From: Cohnella sp. OV330 | Lineage (GTDB): Bacteria; Bacillota; Bacilli; Paenibacillales; Paenibacillaceae | Reading direction: 5' to 3' | Assembly (NCBI RefSeq): GCF_900112065.1 | Contig: NZ_FOKE01000011.1 | Coordinates: 27,219 to 91,218, forward strand | Length of the DNA: 64,000 nucleotides | Part shown: in pieces, positions 33,624 to 41,833 of the stretch | How the letters are laid out: every line of letters begins with the position of its first letter | Position numbering within the stretch: position 1 is the stretch's first letter | Program-made: the position numbers and the translations under genes | The notes under the pieces: model-generated | Told to the model about the DNA's origin: nothing | Databases searched by the model: none | Seen by the model: the letters and a program-made list of their open reading frames with translations, nothing else

Positions 33624-34505
33624 TTACTGTTGCGGCGCCATGTTGTTGTAAATGCGCGTCGCGTTCACTTTGCCCGTGCCGACGTCCTCGCTCGTGTAGC
33701 CCGACACGATGTTGCCGACCTTGAATTCCTTCTGCAGCAGCTCGTCGGACGGTTCTGCGGCCGTCGGGCCGTCGATGCCCATGGCGGTGTCCGGCGTGAC
33801 GGTCACCCAGAGATCGCCGACCTTGAAGCTCTTGCCGTCCGCGCTCACTTCGGAGATGACGCCGTCGATGTTGACCATCGCTTTGCCTTTGATCGGCGCT
33901 TCCTCCTTTGCCGGTGCCATGTTGTTGTAGATGACGTCCGCGGTCACGCGACCGGAAGCGACATCCTGGGAGGTGAAGCCGGACACGATATTGCCGACCT
34001 TGAACTCCTTCTGCAGCAGCTCTTCGGAAGGCGCGGTCGCCGTCGGTTCATTGCTGCCCAGCTTCGTCTGGTCCGTGATTTCTACCCACAGGTCGCCGAC
34101 CTTGAAGCTCTTGCCGTCCGCGCTCACCTCGGTGATGACGCCGTCGATGTTGACCCGTACCTTGCCCATAATCGGAGGCTTCTCGGATACGACCTGCGAA
34201 GGCTGAGCCGTCGCCGACGGAGAGACTGTCGGGGAAGCGACCGAATCCTTCGTCGCACCGTTCTGGTTAATCGCGAAGATACCTACCGCGAGTACCGCGC
34301 ACGCCGCTACCCCGACCGTCCAACCCGTCAACGTCTTCTTCTTTGCCTTTTCCATTTTAGCCATCTCCTTATATTGTGTTTGATCGACCGGGCCGTTCTG
34401 CTCCGATTTTTCCATTTCGCGCATTAACTTTTGATACGTGGCCTCGTTAAAGTCCTCTCTCGTTTTCAAATGAGACATCGCGGATTTATATACTGAACGC
34501 TTCAT
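33624..34505 (-). CDS. Membrane anti-sigma factor-like protein with duplicated outer domain
   Basis: A 293-residue single-pass protein. A short cytoplasmic part (1-58) resembles zinc-less anti-sigma domains, and the helix is at about 60-80. Outside are two near-identical units of about 85 residues, each containing VNIDGVI(T/S)EVSADGKSFKVGDLW and ELLQKEFKVGNIVSG, similar to DUF5666 beta-barrels. It overlaps the ECF sigma gene by 20 bp, the standard arrangement for a sigma/anti-sigma pair. The duplicated module is the likely sensor. The ATG at 34505 has GGAGG upstream. Confidence 0.75.
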   Translation of the reverse strand: MKRSVYKSAMSHLKTREDFNEATYQKLMREMEKSEQNGPVDQTQYKEMAKMEKAKKKTLTGWTVGVAACAVLAVGIFAINQNGATKDSVASPTVSPSATAQPSQVVSEKPPIMGKVRVNIDGVITEVSADGKSFKVGDLWVEITDQTKLGSNEPTATAPSEELLQKEFKVGNIVSGFTSQDVASGRVTADVIYNNMAPAKEEAPIKGKAMVNIDGVISEVSADGKSFKVGDLWVTVTPDTAMGIDGPTAAEPSDELLQKEFKVGNIVSGYTSEDVGTGKVNATRIYNNMAPQQ

Positions 34506-34983
34506 CCTCTGCGCCTCCGATCTTCTCTTTTAACAGCATCCGTCCTCTGGCGAGCCACGTCCCGACCGTAGCGGGCTTGGCCTGCAAAATGTCCGCGATC
34601 TCCTGGATCGAGTAGCCTTCGTAATAGTGCAGGTGAATCGGGATCCGGTACTTCTTGTCCAGCGCGAGCACGGCCTGCAGAACCTCGTTCTCTTCCCGCG
34701 GGAGGTAGCTCAGGTTTTCGGGAACCGGATTGCGGCTTCTGAACCAGCCGGCTTTGAGCATGTTTTTGCTTTTATTGATCGTCGTGCGGATGAGCCACGC
34801 TTTTTCGTGTTCGTTATTTTCGAATACCGGGCGCTTCTGCAGATAGGCGAGGAATACGTCTTGCGCCACCTCTTCCGCATCGGCCATATTTTTCAAGTAG
34901 GCGAAGGCGATTTTGATCAGACTTTGCGAATAGCGATCCAATGCCCGTCGCACAGATTCATTGAGCTCAAATGAATTGTACAC
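34486..34983 (-). CDS. ECF sigma factor (sigma-70 family)
   Basis: A 165-residue extracytoplasmic-function sigma factor. Region 2 runs SLIKIAFAYLKNMADAEEVAQDVFLAYLQ. Region 4 is YEGYSIQEIADILQAKPATVGTWLARGRMLLK. The start is a GTG with AAAGGAGG upstream. It should redirect RNA polymerase to envelope-stress genes when the membrane protein encoded downstream releases it. A direct repeat CGGGCGGATTTTTTT at 35018 and 35038 lies in its promoter region. Confidence 0.92.
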   Translation of the reverse strand: MYNSFELNESVRRALDRYSQSLIKIAFAYLKNMADAEEVAQDVFLAYLQKRPVFENNEHEKAWLIRTTINKSKNMLKAGWFRSRNPVPENLSYLPREENEVLQAVLALDKKYRIPIHLHYYEGYSIQEIADILQAKPATVGTWLARGRMLLKEKIGGAEDEAFSI

Positions 34984-35017
34984 CTCAGCACCTCCTTTCC
35001 CTTTGAATACAACCGAG

Positions 35018-35052
35018 CGGGCGGATTTTTTTCATGACGGGCGGATTTTTTT
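35018..35052. promoter_or_regulatory. 20-bp-spaced direct repeat upstream of the ECF sigma gene
   Basis: CGGGCGGATTTTTTT occurs at 35018-35032 and 35038-35052, two helical turns apart. It may carry the autoregulated promoter or an operator of the sigma operon. Confidence 0.4.
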
Positions 35053-35140
35053 AAAATTATTTTGCGCTGACTCGTTCGCTTATACGCTATTGACGCATCG
35101 GGAAGGGGAAATGCATGCAGCCGATCGGCATTCGCGCGCA

Positions 35141-35177
35141 AAAAAAAAGACGGCCCGGGAGTTGTCCCGGCACCGTC
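35141..35177 (-). terminator. Terminator of the small secreted-protein gene
   Basis: Read on the minus strand, GACGGTGCCGGGA pairs with TCCCGGGCCGTC and is followed by eight T. It lies 28 bp after the stop at 35205. Confidence 0.8.
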
Positions 35178-35204
35178 ATTTGGTTGGATGCGGCTGCCTG
35201 GCGA

Positions 35205-35669
35205 TCAGGAGATCGCGAGGTGGTAGCCGTACAGCGCTGCCGAGCCCGTCGGCTTGATGAGCACGACGTGATACGTATGGCCCGCCGTCTTGCTGAAGGA
35301 GATCGTCCGCGTCGGGCTCGCCGGCGTGATGCTGCCGGTGGCGAGCGTCGTGCTAGTCGTCGCGTCGATGATCGAGATGAACTGGCTGACGGCCTCGCTC
35401 GTCCCTCCGTCGGACGAGAACGTCACGGTCCCGGTGCCGCCGGACGAAGCCGAGAACGCGAAGTAATCGGTGTCTGCCCCGCCGCCCGGTCCGTTCAATT
35501 GTCCGACCGCAGTGTCGCCGATGCTGATCGCATCCGCCGTGGCCGCCGTGTTGTTGCTCTCGCTCTCGCTCACGGTAGCCGCCGACGCGGCGCTCGCGCC
35601 GGCGAGCAGCATGCCCAGAACGGCCAGGGTCGTGAGCGCCTTGCGCGGCTGCCATCCTGCTTGCTTCAT
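35205..35669 (-). CDS. Small secreted protein with pre-peptidase C-terminal (PPC)-like domain
   Basis: A 154-residue exported protein. A signal peptide ends near ASAASA-AT. A beta-sandwich follows that matches the PPC layout: SESESNNTAATADAISIGD, ADTDYFAFSA, TYHVVLIKPTGSAALYGYHLAIS. The domain is normally appended to secreted proteases and here stands alone. AAAGGAG precedes the ATG. The function is unknown; binding of a surface polymer is plausible. Confidence 0.75.
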   Translation of the reverse strand: MKQAGWQPRKALTTLAVLGMLLAGASAASAATVSESESNNTAATADAISIGDTAVGQLNGPGGGADTDYFAFSASSGGTGTVTFSSDGGTSEAVSQFISIIDATTSTTLATGSITPASPTRTISFSKTAGHTYHVVLIKPTGSAALYGYHLAIS

Positions 35670-35761
35670 ATCAATTCGCTCCTTTGGGTTAGAGCGGGCG
35701 CGCCCGCTCGGATAGGTGGTGCATCTTTACGGTAGCACCACGTCCGGCGGGCGAATACGGT

Positions 35762-35798
35762 AGGAATTGTACATCGCTGTATATTTCGAACAATTCCT
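35762..35798. promoter_or_regulatory. Inverted repeat upstream of the small secreted-protein gene
   Basis: AGGAATTGT (35762-35770) and ACAATTCCT (35790-35798) are perfect 9-bp arms separated by 19 bp. It lies 93 bp upstream of the secreted-protein gene and could be an operator or the ends of a decayed element. Confidence 0.4.
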
Positions 35799-35845
35799 TC
35801 CTGAAACAGAACGGCAAGCGATCTTTCGCGCCAGGCGCGCGACCT

Positions 35846-36031
35846 GCATCCTGCAAAAATACAGGATAGAGAACGGGCATGCGCATAGAGAGAGGCTATC
35901 GCGCAAAACTGCACGATACATACCGGAAAATGTTCATATCCACAGAAATGGGCCGTGTATGCTGCATTTTTGCAGGATAGTCTTACGCGAACGCGTCCTC
36001 CGCCGCTGTATCGTGCACATTTGCAGGATAC
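35846..36031. repeat. 186-bp four-core palindromic element, copy 2
   Basis: Palindromic cores lie at 35848-35867, 35898-35917, 35959-35978 and 36010-36029, centred 50, 61 and 51 bp apart. The inner pair spans 35896-35980 (85 bp), beginning CTATCGCGCAAAACTGCA and ending TGCATTTTTGCAGGATAG. The interior has diverged from the other two copies but the spacing has not. Confidence 0.8.
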
Positions 36032-36120
36032 ACGTGTAACCGCGGCGATCGTTCTCCCTTCTGCTCGCTCCCGAATCGCAAGAAGGGGCGGTTAGATGCC
36101 GCCCCCCCGCTAGTCTTGAT

Positions 36121-38547
36121 TTATGCTTCTTCCGACGCCGTATCAAACAGCGAGGCATCCAGCGCCTGCACAAACGGCGTCCACTCCCCAGCCGCGTAGA
36201 GCAGCAGCCGATGCATGGCGCGCGTGCATGCCGTGTAGAACAGCTTGCGCTCGCTCTCTCGGCCGTAGGTTCCCGCGGACGCGTCGTAGATCAACACGGC
36301 GTCGAATTCGACGCCCTTCGCGAGGTACGCGGGCAGGATCAGCGTCCCCTTCTCGAAGGTCGGCGTCTCCTTGGTGACGAGCCGCAGCGAAGGGCAGCCC
36401 AGCGCGCGCAGCGCCTCGCAGGCTTCTGCGCTCTCGGCCGCCGTCTTCGCGATGACGGCGATGGAGCCGAAGCCCTCGGCCTGCAGCGCCGCGACGTCCG
36501 CCGCCATCCGCGCCGCGGATTGCTCGCGGCTTGCAGTTTGAACGAGCAGCGGCTTCGGCCCGCTTCGCTCGAAGGGCACGATCTCCCGGCCGTCCGGCAG
36601 CAGCTCCCGCGCGAACGCCACGATCTCGCGCGTCGACCGGTAGCTGCGGACCAGCCGGATGAGGCTGGTGTCCGACTCGCCGTATAACTTGATCAGCGGA
36701 GAATCCGCGCCATGCAGCTCGGTCGCCTGCGTGAAGATCGCCTGCCCGAAGTCGCCGAGCACCGTCATCCGGGCCCGCGGAAACAACCGTTTCAAAAATT
36801 CATATTGAAACACCGAGTAGTCCTGCCCCTCGTCGACGAAAACATGCCGGATCTCCGTGTTCGTCCGAACGCCCTCGACGAGCTCCTTCAAATACAAGTA
36901 CGGCGTCGCATCCTCGTAGAAAAGCTCGAGCTTGCCCAGCTTCTCCTGAGTCTGCTCGCAGATGTCGTCCCACAACGCCGGCGCCTCCGTCTGGCCCGTC
37001 ATGGCGAGATAAGCCTCTCTGCCGCCGAACAGCTGGGCATACAGCCCTGTCGTATCGATGAACCGCATCCGTTTGACGATTCGCCGCAGCGGTTTGAACT
37101 GCTCTTTTAGGAAGCGAATACGCAGCAGTTCTTCCTCTCTCTCCGCATAGTCGAAGTCGCTCTCGTCCCGCCGGCGCTTCCCCTGCAGAAACTCGCGGGC
37201 CTCCTCGTACTGCTCGGCGAAGTCGAATACCCCCCGCTCCTTGTGCAGCTCGCCGTGCACGGCGGCATAGTCTTCCTTGTCGAGGTATCCGAGCTCCTCC
37301 TCCACCCACGGCGCCTCCCGCTCCTCGCGCTCGAGCACGGCGAGCTCTTTCAGCAGCCACTCCTGCAGCAAGGCGATGCGGTTCGCCACGCCAATGACGG
37401 GATCGTAGCCGTAGAACTGCGCCTCCATGCGTTCCGCGGCGATCAGATCGCGATCGCGGAACCGGATGCCGACAAACCGCATGCCTTCCCGCCCCAGCCA
37501 GTTCGCATAACCCCGAAGCGCATGAAGAAACGCAGCGGACGCCTTGTAGGCGATCCCCTCCAGCCGGGCTTCGTACGCGCGGGTAGACGAATCGGACAGC
37601 ACGTATTCGATCTGGTCGAACGGATCCTCCGGACGCAGCCCTGCGCCGAGCCCGATCTCCAGGTATTCCTGGAACGTCGTCTGCTGCATGTTCTCTTCGC
37701 CAAGCTCGGGAAGCACGGTGGACACGTAGCTGTTGAACATCGGATTGGGCGAGAAAAGAACGATCTGGTCGGCCTTGAGCCGCTCGCGATGACTGTAGAG
37801 CAGGTACGCGACCCGCTGCAGCGCCGCCGACGTCTTGCCGCTGCCCGCCGCGCCCTGCACGATGAGCATCCGGCTCTTGTCGTCGCGAATGATGGCGTTC
37901 TGCTCCTTCTGGATCGTCGCCACGATCGTCTTCATCTGCGCGTCCGCGCCATGGCCCAGCACCTGCTGCAGCAATTCGTCGCCGATCGTCAAGCTCGTAT
38001 CGAACACGTTCAGCAACTTGCCGTCCCGGATCTGGTATTGCCGCTTCAGATCCATCGTTCCCGTCACGCGTCCGCCCGGCGTATCATAGAAAGCAGGTCC
38101 CGGGGAATGGTCGTAATACATGCTGGCGATCGGCGTGCGCCAATCGTAAATTAGAAAATTCATGCCGTTCGATTCGACGAAGGACGATACGCCGATGTAC
38201 ACTTGCTCGCTAAAGCCCAGCCCGTCCTCGCTGAAGTCGATACGGCCGAAATAAGGCGAAGGCAGCAGCCGGTTCAACCCTTTCCACTGCTGCAAGCGCA
38301 GACGATAACTGCGCTCCCGCTCCGACAACAGCGCTTCCTGCTGCTTGATGCTGTAGAAGGTTTCCTCGAAGTCCTCGTTGGTGGCCGTGTTCACCGTCAC
38401 TTCTTCCCAGAACCGTTTGCGAAGGTCTCCCGCCTGGTTCCGCAAGCCGTCCGCTTCGGGCTCCAGCTCGGCGATCCTCGCCCGCAGCTTTTCCGTCACC
38501 TCGTCCAGACGCTCCTGCTCTTGCTTCCAATCCTGTTCGTTGATCAT
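36121..38547 (-). CDS. helD: HelD-like RNA polymerase recycling helicase
   Basis: An 808-residue UvrD-like ATPase. The N terminus is a long coiled coil (about 5-105) that in HelD reaches into the RNA polymerase channels. Walker A is GAAGSGKT (232-239), the Walker B-like motif is FVDEGQDYS, and motif VI-like residues sit in FYTACTRAMHRLLLY. HelD removes stalled polymerase from DNA and can confer rifampicin tolerance in some relatives. The ATG at 38547 is preceded by GGAAGGGAG at a slightly long distance. The longer reading from 38643 runs back over a strong opposing promoter and is unlikely. Confidence 0.9.
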   Translation of the reverse strand: MINEQDWKQEQERLDEVTEKLRARIAELEPEADGLRNQAGDLRKRFWEEVTVNTATNEDFEETFYSIKQQEALLSERERSYRLRLQQWKGLNRLLPSPYFGRIDFSEDGLGFSEQVYIGVSSFVESNGMNFLIYDWRTPIASMYYDHSPGPAFYDTPGGRVTGTMDLKRQYQIRDGKLLNVFDTSLTIGDELLQQVLGHGADAQMKTIVATIQKEQNAIIRDDKSRMLIVQGAAGSGKTSAALQRVAYLLYSHRERLKADQIVLFSPNPMFNSYVSTVLPELGEENMQQTTFQEYLEIGLGAGLRPEDPFDQIEYVLSDSSTRAYEARLEGIAYKASAAFLHALRGYANWLGREGMRFVGIRFRDRDLIAAERMEAQFYGYDPVIGVANRIALLQEWLLKELAVLEREEREAPWVEEELGYLDKEDYAAVHGELHKERGVFDFAEQYEEAREFLQGKRRRDESDFDYAEREEELLRIRFLKEQFKPLRRIVKRMRFIDTTGLYAQLFGGREAYLAMTGQTEAPALWDDICEQTQEKLGKLELFYEDATPYLYLKELVEGVRTNTEIRHVFVDEGQDYSVFQYEFLKRLFPRARMTVLGDFGQAIFTQATELHGADSPLIKLYGESDTSLIRLVRSYRSTREIVAFARELLPDGREIVPFERSGPKPLLVQTASREQSAARMAADVAALQAEGFGSIAVIAKTAAESAEACEALRALGCPSLRLVTKETPTFEKGTLILPAYLAKGVEFDAVLIYDASAGTYGRESERKLFYTACTRAMHRLLLYAAGEWTPFVQALDASLFDTASEEA

Positions 38548-38592
38548 ATAGCCGATCTCGCTCCCTTCCGTCGATGGGTAGAAAAAGAACGT

Positions 38593-38622
38593 TTGACAAT
38601 CCATAAACCCACGTGGTATGAT
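38593..38622 (+). promoter_or_regulatory. Strong predicted sigma-A promoter
   Basis: A consensus -35 TTGACA (38593-38598) and -10 TATGAT (38617-38622) are 18 bp apart on the plus strand. It directs a leader of about 160 nt towards the nitronate monooxygenase gene. Confidence 0.7.
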
Positions 38623-38628
38623 TATTAT

Positions 38629-38749
38629 GAAGGTAACATGCAATATCTGTGAGTTTACTTCAAAAAAGTCAGTGGTTTCTTATCATACCACGGCTCCGCT
38701 TGCGATGCAATCGAATATGTACATATACCGGCGGATGCCGGTTTTTTTT
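38629..38749 (+). ncRNA. Candidate regulatory leader or small RNA ending in an intrinsic terminator
   Basis: From the predicted start near 38629 the RNA would contain a hairpin (GTGGT with ACCAC, about 38671-38692). It would end at ACCGGC-GGAT-GCCGGT (38727-38742) followed by seven T. The next gene begins 40 bp later. The arrangement is that of a riboswitch or attenuator, or of an independent sRNA of about 120 nt. It matches no RNA family I know. Confidence 0.55.
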
Positions 38750-38790
38750 GTTTTAATGCTTGCACTAGGGAACGAACTACGGAGGGGGAT

Positions 38791-39891
38791 ATGAGAATGG
38801 AGACCTCGTTCACGCGCAAACTCGGCATCGCCTATCCGATCGTGCAAGCGCCGATGGCGGGCGGACCCGCCACGTCCGAATTGGCCGCCGCGGTGTCCAA
38901 TGCCGGCGGACTGGGCAGCTTGGGCGCGGGCTACTGGTCGCCGGCGCAGATTACGGACGCGATCCGGGAGGTCAGGCGGCGGACGGATCGCCCTTTCGCC
39001 GTGAATCTGTTCGTTCCCGAGCGGACGGGGGTAAAGGCGACGGATGACGAGATCGCCGGCATGAACGCGCATTTGAATGCCTACCGGGCCAAGCTGCGCA
39101 TCGCGTCGGATCCCGCTTTTTCATCGTTTGCCCCGTCGTTCGAGGATCAGGTGCAGGTCCTGCTGGAGGAGGAAGTGCCGGTATTCAGCTTCACCTTTGG
39201 CATCCCATCGCCGGAAGCGATGCAAGCGATGAGGCAGCGAGGGATCGCCATCGTCGGCACGGCGACGACCGTCGAAGAAGGCATTCGCCTTGAAGCGGCC
39301 GGGGCGGACGCGATCGTGGCCCAAGGCAGCGAGGCCGGCGGGCATCGCGGCACCTTCCTTAGCGAAGCAGCGGACGCGCTGATCGGGACCCTGGCGCTCG
39401 TGCCTCAGCTCGCAGATCGGGTATCGGTGCCGGTCATCGCATCGGGCGGCATCATGGACGGACGCGGGCTTGCGGCCTGCCTCGCGCTCGGGGCGTCGGC
39501 CGTGCAGATGGGCACCGCGTTTCTGGCGAGCCCGGAAAGCGGCGCCCACGCAGCGCACAAGCGGCTGGTCCTGTCGTCCGCCGAAGATGCCACGGCGGTT
39601 ACGGTCGCGTATTCGGGCAAAGCGGCGCGCGGCATTCGCACGGATTTTATGCGCGATATGCGTGCCTATCCGGGGACCATCCCCGACTATCCGATTCAAA
39701 ACGCGTTGACGAAAGACATTCGCCAGGCGGCCGCTCAAGCGGACGATCCGTCTCTTATGTCCCTTTGGGCGGGCCAAGGCCTTCGGCTGGCAACGGAACA
39801 AGCGGCTGCCGACATCGTCAAACGAACGGTCGCGGAAGCGCAGGCCGCCATCGGAAAGTTGAGCGGCTTCGCCGGAACGGGCGGGGCTTGA
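38791..39891 (+). CDS. Nitronate monooxygenase (2-nitropropane dioxygenase family)
   Basis: A 366-residue FMN-dependent TIM-barrel enzyme. It begins with the typical LGIAYPIVQAPMAGG. The FMN-contacting stretches are SEAGGHRG, VIASGGIMDG and ALGASAVQMGTAFL. It oxidises toxic nitronates such as propionate-3-nitronate to aldehydes or keto acids. GGAGGGGG precedes the ATG at 38791; a second ATG at 38797 is as good or better placed. It stands alone behind a strong promoter and a terminator-bearing leader. Confidence 0.9.
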   Translation: MRMETSFTRKLGIAYPIVQAPMAGGPATSELAAAVSNAGGLGSLGAGYWSPAQITDAIREVRRRTDRPFAVNLFVPERTGVKATDDEIAGMNAHLNAYRAKLRIASDPAFSSFAPSFEDQVQVLLEEEVPVFSFTFGIPSPEAMQAMRQRGIAIVGTATTVEEGIRLEAAGADAIVAQGSEAGGHRGTFLSEAADALIGTLALVPQLADRVSVPVIASGGIMDGRGLAACLALGASAVQMGTAFLASPESGAHAAHKRLVLSSAEDATAVTVAYSGKAARGIRTDFMRDMRAYPGTIPDYPIQNALTKDIRQAAAQADDPSLMSLWAGQGLRLATEQAAADIVKRTVAEAQAAIGKLSGFAGTGGA

Positions 39892-39916
39892 GCGAGACGC
39901 AGTACCTACGCACAGC

Positions 39917-39966
39917 AAAAGCTGGGCCAGCTCCTCTACAGAGAGCGCTGCTGCCCGGCTTTTTTT
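39917..39966. terminator. Intrinsic terminator between convergent genes
   Basis: AAAAGCTGGGC and GCCCGGCTTTTTT pair around an inner GCTC/GAGC helix. It serves the nitronate monooxygenase gene, with the ABC exporter operon facing it. Confidence 0.6.
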
Positions 39967-39973
39967 CATACGA

Positions 39974-41833
39974 TCAACTTACTTGCGTGCTCGCGAACTG
40001 ATTGTCGTACATGTCCGCGTAGAACCCTTTCTGCTGCAGCAGCTCCTCATGCGTGCCCCGCTCGGCGATCTCGCCGCCCTGGATGACCAGGATCGCATCC
40101 GCCTCCTGAATCGTGCTGAGCCGGTGGGCGATCACGAAGCTCGTTCTCCCCTGCATCAGCAGCTTCATCGCTTCTTGGATGTGGAGTTCCGTCCGCGTGT
40201 CTACGTTGCTCGTCGCCTCGTCCAGGATCAGGATCGCGGGATTGGCCAGCACGGCGCGGGCGATCGTCAGCAGCTGACGCTGCCCTTGGCTCAGATTGCC
40301 GCCTTCGGCGTTCAGATAGGTGTCGTAGCCGGCGGGCAGCTTGCGGATGAACGCGTCCGCATTGGCATGCCGGGCTGCCGCCTCCACTTCTTGATCGGTA
40401 GCCTCCAGGCGGCCGTAGCGGATATTTTCACGGATCGTCCCGGAAAAGACGTACGCATCCTGGAGCACGAGCCCGATCTGCGATCGAAGCGCCTCTTTGT
40501 CGAGCTCCCGGATCTCCTGCCCGTCGATCAGGATGCGGCCGGACTGGATATCGTAGAACCGCGTGAGCAGGTTGATGATCGTCGTCTTGCCCGCCCCTGT
40601 CGGACCGACGAGCGCGATCGTCTGGCCGGGCGCGGCGTGCAGGGACAGGTTTTTAAGCACCGGCGCTTCCGGCTTGTAGCCGAAGTTCACATGATCGAAC
40701 ACGACGTCGCCCCGGATCGGGCGATTCGTGCCGGCTGTCGCCGCTTGCGCGGTTTCCGGATCGAGATCCAGCACCTCGAACACCCGCTCGGCGCCCGCAA
40801 CGGCCGACTGGAACAGATTGTACTGATTGGCGAGCTGGTTGATCGGCTGGCTGAACTGGTTGGAATAATTCAGGAAGCTGACGATGACGCCGATCGTGAT
40901 GAGATCGTGGTAGGCGAACATGCCGCCGAAAACCGCGATGATGAGAAACGTCAGGTTGCGCATCGTGTTCATCATCGGCCCCATCGAGCCGGACAGGCTC
41001 TGCGCCTTCACGCCGACCGCCCGCAGCCGCTCGTTGATCTCGCGGAACCTTTCGATCGACCGGGCTTCGTTTCCGAACGTCTTCACCACCTTCAAGCCCG
41101 AGATGCTCTCCTGAACGAAGCCGTTCACTTCCCCGAGCTGCTTTTGCTGCTCCGTGAAAAAGCGGCGCGTGTACTTCGTCACCTTCTTCGTGATGAAAAC
41201 GATGAGCGGCACCGTAAGCACCGTGATGAGCGTCATCCACACGCTAAGGCTGAGCATCATGACGACGCTGCCCGCGAGCATGAGGACGCTGGCGATAAGC
41301 TGGACGACGGTCTGGTTGAGCGTGTTCGACACATTGGCGATATCGTTAACGGCCCGGCTCATCAGCTCGCCGTGCGACTTGCGGTCGAAGAACGGAACCG
41401 GCAGGCGCTGGTATTGCCCGAACAGATCGTGGCGCATATCGCGTACGGTATTTTGCGAGAGGCTCGACGCCATGTACTGCTGGATCCAGGTAAAAATCGC
41501 GCCCAGCGCGTACACGCCGAACAGGATCATGCCCATGCGGAACATGCCGTCGTATTGGCGCTTCACGATATAATCGTCGAACATTTTGCCGATCAGATAA
41601 GGGGCGAGCAGGGAAAATACCGTCGTCAACACGGTACACGCGACGACCCAGATCAGCGTCGCGCCCTGAAGCTTCAGATAGCCCCAGATTCTCCGTAGCG
41701 TCCCCGCGGTATCCTTCGACCTTACCTTCGGTACTTCGCCGTGCCGCGGACCCGGTCCCGAACGGAAGCCCATCTGATCGATATTCGCCGGCGCCTTGTT
41801 TGCGCTAGACGTATTGGGATTGCTGCCCGACAT
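39974..41833 (-). CDS. ABC exporter half-transporter, catalytically canonical subunit
   Basis: A 619-residue fusion of a six-helix membrane domain (about 65-350) and an ATPase domain. Walker A is GPTGAGKT, the signature LSQGQ, Walker B LILDEATS with the catalytic Glu, and the switch His is in IAHRLSTI. The first 45 residues are polar. Its start overlaps the upstream stop by one base (TGATG) after GGGAGG. With the upstream gene it should form a heterodimeric type-IV exporter (BmrCD/YfiBC/TM287-288 kind) for drugs, lipids or peptides. Confidence 0.92.
   Translation of the reverse strand: MSGSNPNTSSANKAPANIDQMGFRSGPGPRHGEVPKVRSKDTAGTLRRIWGYLKLQGATLIWVVACTVLTTVFSLLAPYLIGKMFDDYIVKRQYDGMFRMGMILFGVYALGAIFTWIQQYMASSLSQNTVRDMRHDLFGQYQRLPVPFFDRKSHGELMSRAVNDIANVSNTLNQTVVQLIASVLMLAGSVVMMLSLSVWMTLITVLTVPLIVFITKKVTKYTRRFFTEQQKQLGEVNGFVQESISGLKVVKTFGNEARSIERFREINERLRAVGVKAQSLSGSMGPMMNTMRNLTFLIIAVFGGMFAYHDLITIGVIVSFLNYSNQFSQPINQLANQYNLFQSAVAGAERVFEVLDLDPETAQAATAGTNRPIRGDVVFDHVNFGYKPEAPVLKNLSLHAAPGQTIALVGPTGAGKTTIINLLTRFYDIQSGRILIDGQEIRELDKEALRSQIGLVLQDAYVFSGTIRENIRYGRLEATDQEVEAAARHANADAFIRKLPAGYDTYLNAEGGNLSQGQRQLLTIARAVLANPAILILDEATSNVDTRTELHIQEAMKLLMQGRTSFVIAHRLSTIQEADAILVIQGGEIAERGTHEELLQQKGFYADMYDNQFASTQVS

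Noticed and set aside
35767-36039. A 90-codon plus-strand frame over the second 186-bp element
   Set aside because: It has no ribosome site, and the element copies at the other two loci do not conserve the frame because their spacing differs by single bases.
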